Of a DNA stretch of 7,073 bases, positions 5,537 to 7,073 are shown one piece after another. Location of the stretch: positions 1-7,073 of the forward strand of contig CAMPAF010000159.1 of NCBI GenBank assembly GCA_946631535.1, read 5' to 3'. This DNA comes from an uncultured Verrucomicrobiota bacterium. Its GTDB lineage: Bacteria; Verrucomicrobiota; Kiritimatiellia; RFP12; UBA1067. The notes under the pieces were generated by a model. It searched no databases. It saw only the letters and a list, made by a program, of their open reading frames with translations, and was not told the DNA's origin. A program made the translations under genes and the position numbers. How positions within the stretch are numbered: the stretch's first letter is position 1; every line of letters begins with the position of its first letter.

Positions 5537-7073
5537 TCACGCCGGTTCTGTCAGAGGGTCGTCGATGCCGCGCTTGGCGGGATCGTAGTTCACGCCCACG
5601 TAGAAGACGGGCAGAGAGGAATCGAGCCACGGGCCGGCGTATTCCTTGCCACGGGCCTGTTCGAGCGCCTCCCGAGGGGTCTTGCCGTACTTGAACTCGA
5701 ACACGTACACGCCGCCCTTGTCCGCCAGCACGGCGTCCGCGCGCCCGCGCGCGCTCTGCCGCTCGCCGGAGATGTCCGCGCCGATCAGCTTCATGAACAG
5801 GAGGAAGTACCGTTTCGCCTCCCTCTCGCTCTCAATCTTCCACTCGTGCGGCACGGCCGCGAACGCGGCCTTGAGGTTCTTCGTGAGGAGCGCCTCCACG
5901 CCCTTGGCGCGAAGCCCCTCGCGTGCCTCGACGAGCTGCTCGGTCCAGTCGGACAGGCCGACATCAAGGAGCGACGAGACATATCCCTCGGACAGCGAAT
6001 TCGCGATCTCGTTGTTGGGGATGCCGAGACGGAACGCGTTTCCGTCGATGACCTCCGAGATCGTCAGATATCCCCCCTGATAGAGCAGGGCGGGGAGCGG
6101 CATCGTCTCGGCGGCGCACACGTCCAGCTGCGTCCGCGTTGCCGCCAGGCCGTTCAGGTCGGCGGGGATCTCGTCCGCGGCCTTGAGCCGGTTCACGATG
6201 ATCGTCGCCTGCCCCGTCGACTCCCAGTAGTTGGCGAGCGTGCCGGACTCCAAGGCGCTGCCAAGCGAAACGGGGTTGCAGACCTTGTCCTCCGCGTCCG
6301 GAGAGAACCGATAGCCGTCGTACCACGAAAGCAGAGTCTTCTTCGCCGTCGTGAAATCCATCTTGTTCTTCGCCGCGAACGCCTCCACGTTCTCGCGCAG
6401 CGGTCCGTCCAGCTCGGCCGGCGTGTAGCCGAGGAGCGTCGCGAAACGCGGATCCATTGTACGGTCCTTCAGGTGGTTCATGCCCGAAAACACGGAAAGC
6501 TTCGTCAGTTTCGTAACGCCGGTCATCAGAAGAAACCGTATCCCCCCGGAGTTGATCTTCAGCTTCTCGTAGAAATCGTGCAGAACCGACCGCACCTTCT
6601 TCAGTGTCTCAAGGTCGTCGAGGAACTTGGCGACAGGCTCGTCGTATTCGTCGATTAGGACAACGATCTGCCCTGTCTTCGACTTCTTCGCGGCGGTCTG
6701 GAGGAACCTTCCGAACTTCCCGGCGGCGGTCCCCGTCCGCGGGAACGGGATCTTCGCGTCCGCAAAGAGCTGCCGGACGACCTCCGCGAGCTGTTCCTTG
6801 AATTCGTCGTACGTCTCGCCCACCGCATCCGCCATCGTGAAGCTGTACACGGGCGTCGGCCGCTTCCATCCCTCCCACGGCAGCTTGTCGATGGCGAGGC
6901 CCTTGAAGAGCTCGCGCCGCCCCTCGAACATCGCCTTCAGGGTGGAGAGCATGAGCGACTTGCCGAACCGGCGCGGACGCGAGATGAAGAGCTGCTGGTC
7001 CGCGTCGTTGCACAGTTCGTACAGCAAGTCCGTTTTGTCGACGTACTTGCCCTTGCCCCCGAGTATCAGGCTC
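5537..7073 (-). CDS. AAA-ATPase-like protein with C-terminal PD-(D/E)XK nuclease domain (5' end beyond window)
   Basis: The visible 511 residues match the family with an AAA-ATPase-like domain (Pfam PF09820) followed by a PD-(D/E)XK nuclease-superfamily domain (PF08011, formerly DUF1703). Reading stays open to the window edge and begins with the family's typical YVDKTDLL at residues 10-17, so only a short N-terminus, probably 15-25 residues, is missing. The TTG at 7025-7027 is therefore not the true start. Walker A is SRPRRFGKS (31-39) and Walker B is VVLIDEYDEP (137-146). A TGVTKLTK stretch (184-191) is characteristic of the family. The nuclease core shows D446 in GRAD, E459 and K461 in FEFK, and a following QARGKEYA helix, so the catalytic set looks complete. 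No signal peptide or membrane segment is visible, so it should be cytosolic. The biological role of the family is not established; defence, mobile-element and regulatory roles are all guesses. It ends in TGA nine bases before the next gene. Confidence 0.93.
   Translation of the reverse strand, partial: SLILGGKGKYVDKTDLLYELCNDADQQLFISRPRRFGKSLMLSTLKAMFEGRRELFKGLAIDKLPWEGWKRPTPVYSFTMADAVGETYDEFKEQLAEVVRQLFADAKIPFPRTGTAAGKFGRFLQTAAKKSKTGQIVVLIDEYDEPVAKFLDDLETLKKVRSVLHDFYEKLKINSGGIRFLLMTGVTKLTKLSVFSGMNHLKDRTMDPRFATLLGYTPAELDGPLRENVEAFAAKNKMDFTTAKKTLLSWYDGYRFSPDAEDKVCNPVSLGSALESGTLANYWESTGQATIIVNRLKAADEIPADLNGLAATRTQLDVCAAETMPLPALLYQGGYLTISEVIDGNAFRLGIPNNEIANSLSEGYVSSLLDVGLSDWTEQLVEAREGLRAKGVEALLTKNLKAAFAAVPHEWKIESEREAKRYFLLFMKLIGADISGERQSARGRADAVLADKGGVYVFEFKYGKTPREALEQARGKEYAGPWLDSSLPVFYVGVNYDPAKRGIDDPLTEPA

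Noticed and set aside
5846..6658. A 270-codon open frame on the plus strand opposite the ATPase/nuclease gene
   Set aside because: It lies wholly inside a gene with intact Walker and PD-(D/E)XK motifs and has the same Arg/Leu/Val-rich shadow composition.

Overview
The window is GC-rich bacterial DNA. All four recognisable genes lie on the minus strand, so transcription runs from high to low coordinates. Three of the four encode exported proteins with N-terminal signal peptides. Two of these carry passenger-associated transport repeat (PATR, autotransporter-type beta-helix) motifs and one is a large secreted glycoside-hydrolase-like protein. The fourth is a AAA-ATPase-like/PD-(D/E)XK protein of a family that is often present in many copies in gut and anaerobic bacteria. 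This mix fits a Gram-negative member of the PVC group, and a Kiritimatiellota-like gut or anaerobic lineage is my best guess. That guess comes from gene style alone; there is no marker gene here.

Layout in the order of transcription. (1) 7073-5537: AAA-ATPase-like plus PD-(D/E)XK nuclease-fold protein, open at the right edge of the window, with its ATPase and nuclease motifs intact. (2) Nine bases after its stop comes a long secreted PATR protein (5527-2896). A frame disruption near 5116-5127 splits it into two reading frames; repaired, it is about 876 residues. I read the mature protein as two diverged tandem copies of one unit of roughly 400-440 residues. (3) After a 54-base gap comes a secreted 794-residue glycoside-hydrolase-like protein (2841-457) with an N-terminal beta-sandwich-like part, a central barrel-like part rich in aromatic and acidic residues, and a small C-terminal beta domain. 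(4) After a 41-base gap comes a second, smaller PATR protein (from 415). Its frame meets a TAG at 65-67, but coding-like sequence continues in the same frame to the window's left edge.

The gaps are short (9, 54 and 41 bases) and hold ribosome-binding sites but no convincing terminator or promoter, so the four genes could be co-transcribed. A plausible reading, which is inference, is a surface or secreted glycan-processing cassette: an enzyme flanked by beta-helix surface proteins, with an unrelated or regulatory ATPase/nuclease gene in front. The most noteworthy points are the internal duplication in the large PATR protein, the two reading-frame lesions (both in PATR genes, none in the other two), the unassigned hydrolase, and the tight coupling of a cytosolic nuclease-fold gene to a secreted protein. 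No RNA gene, CRISPR array, insertion sequence or attachment site was recognised.
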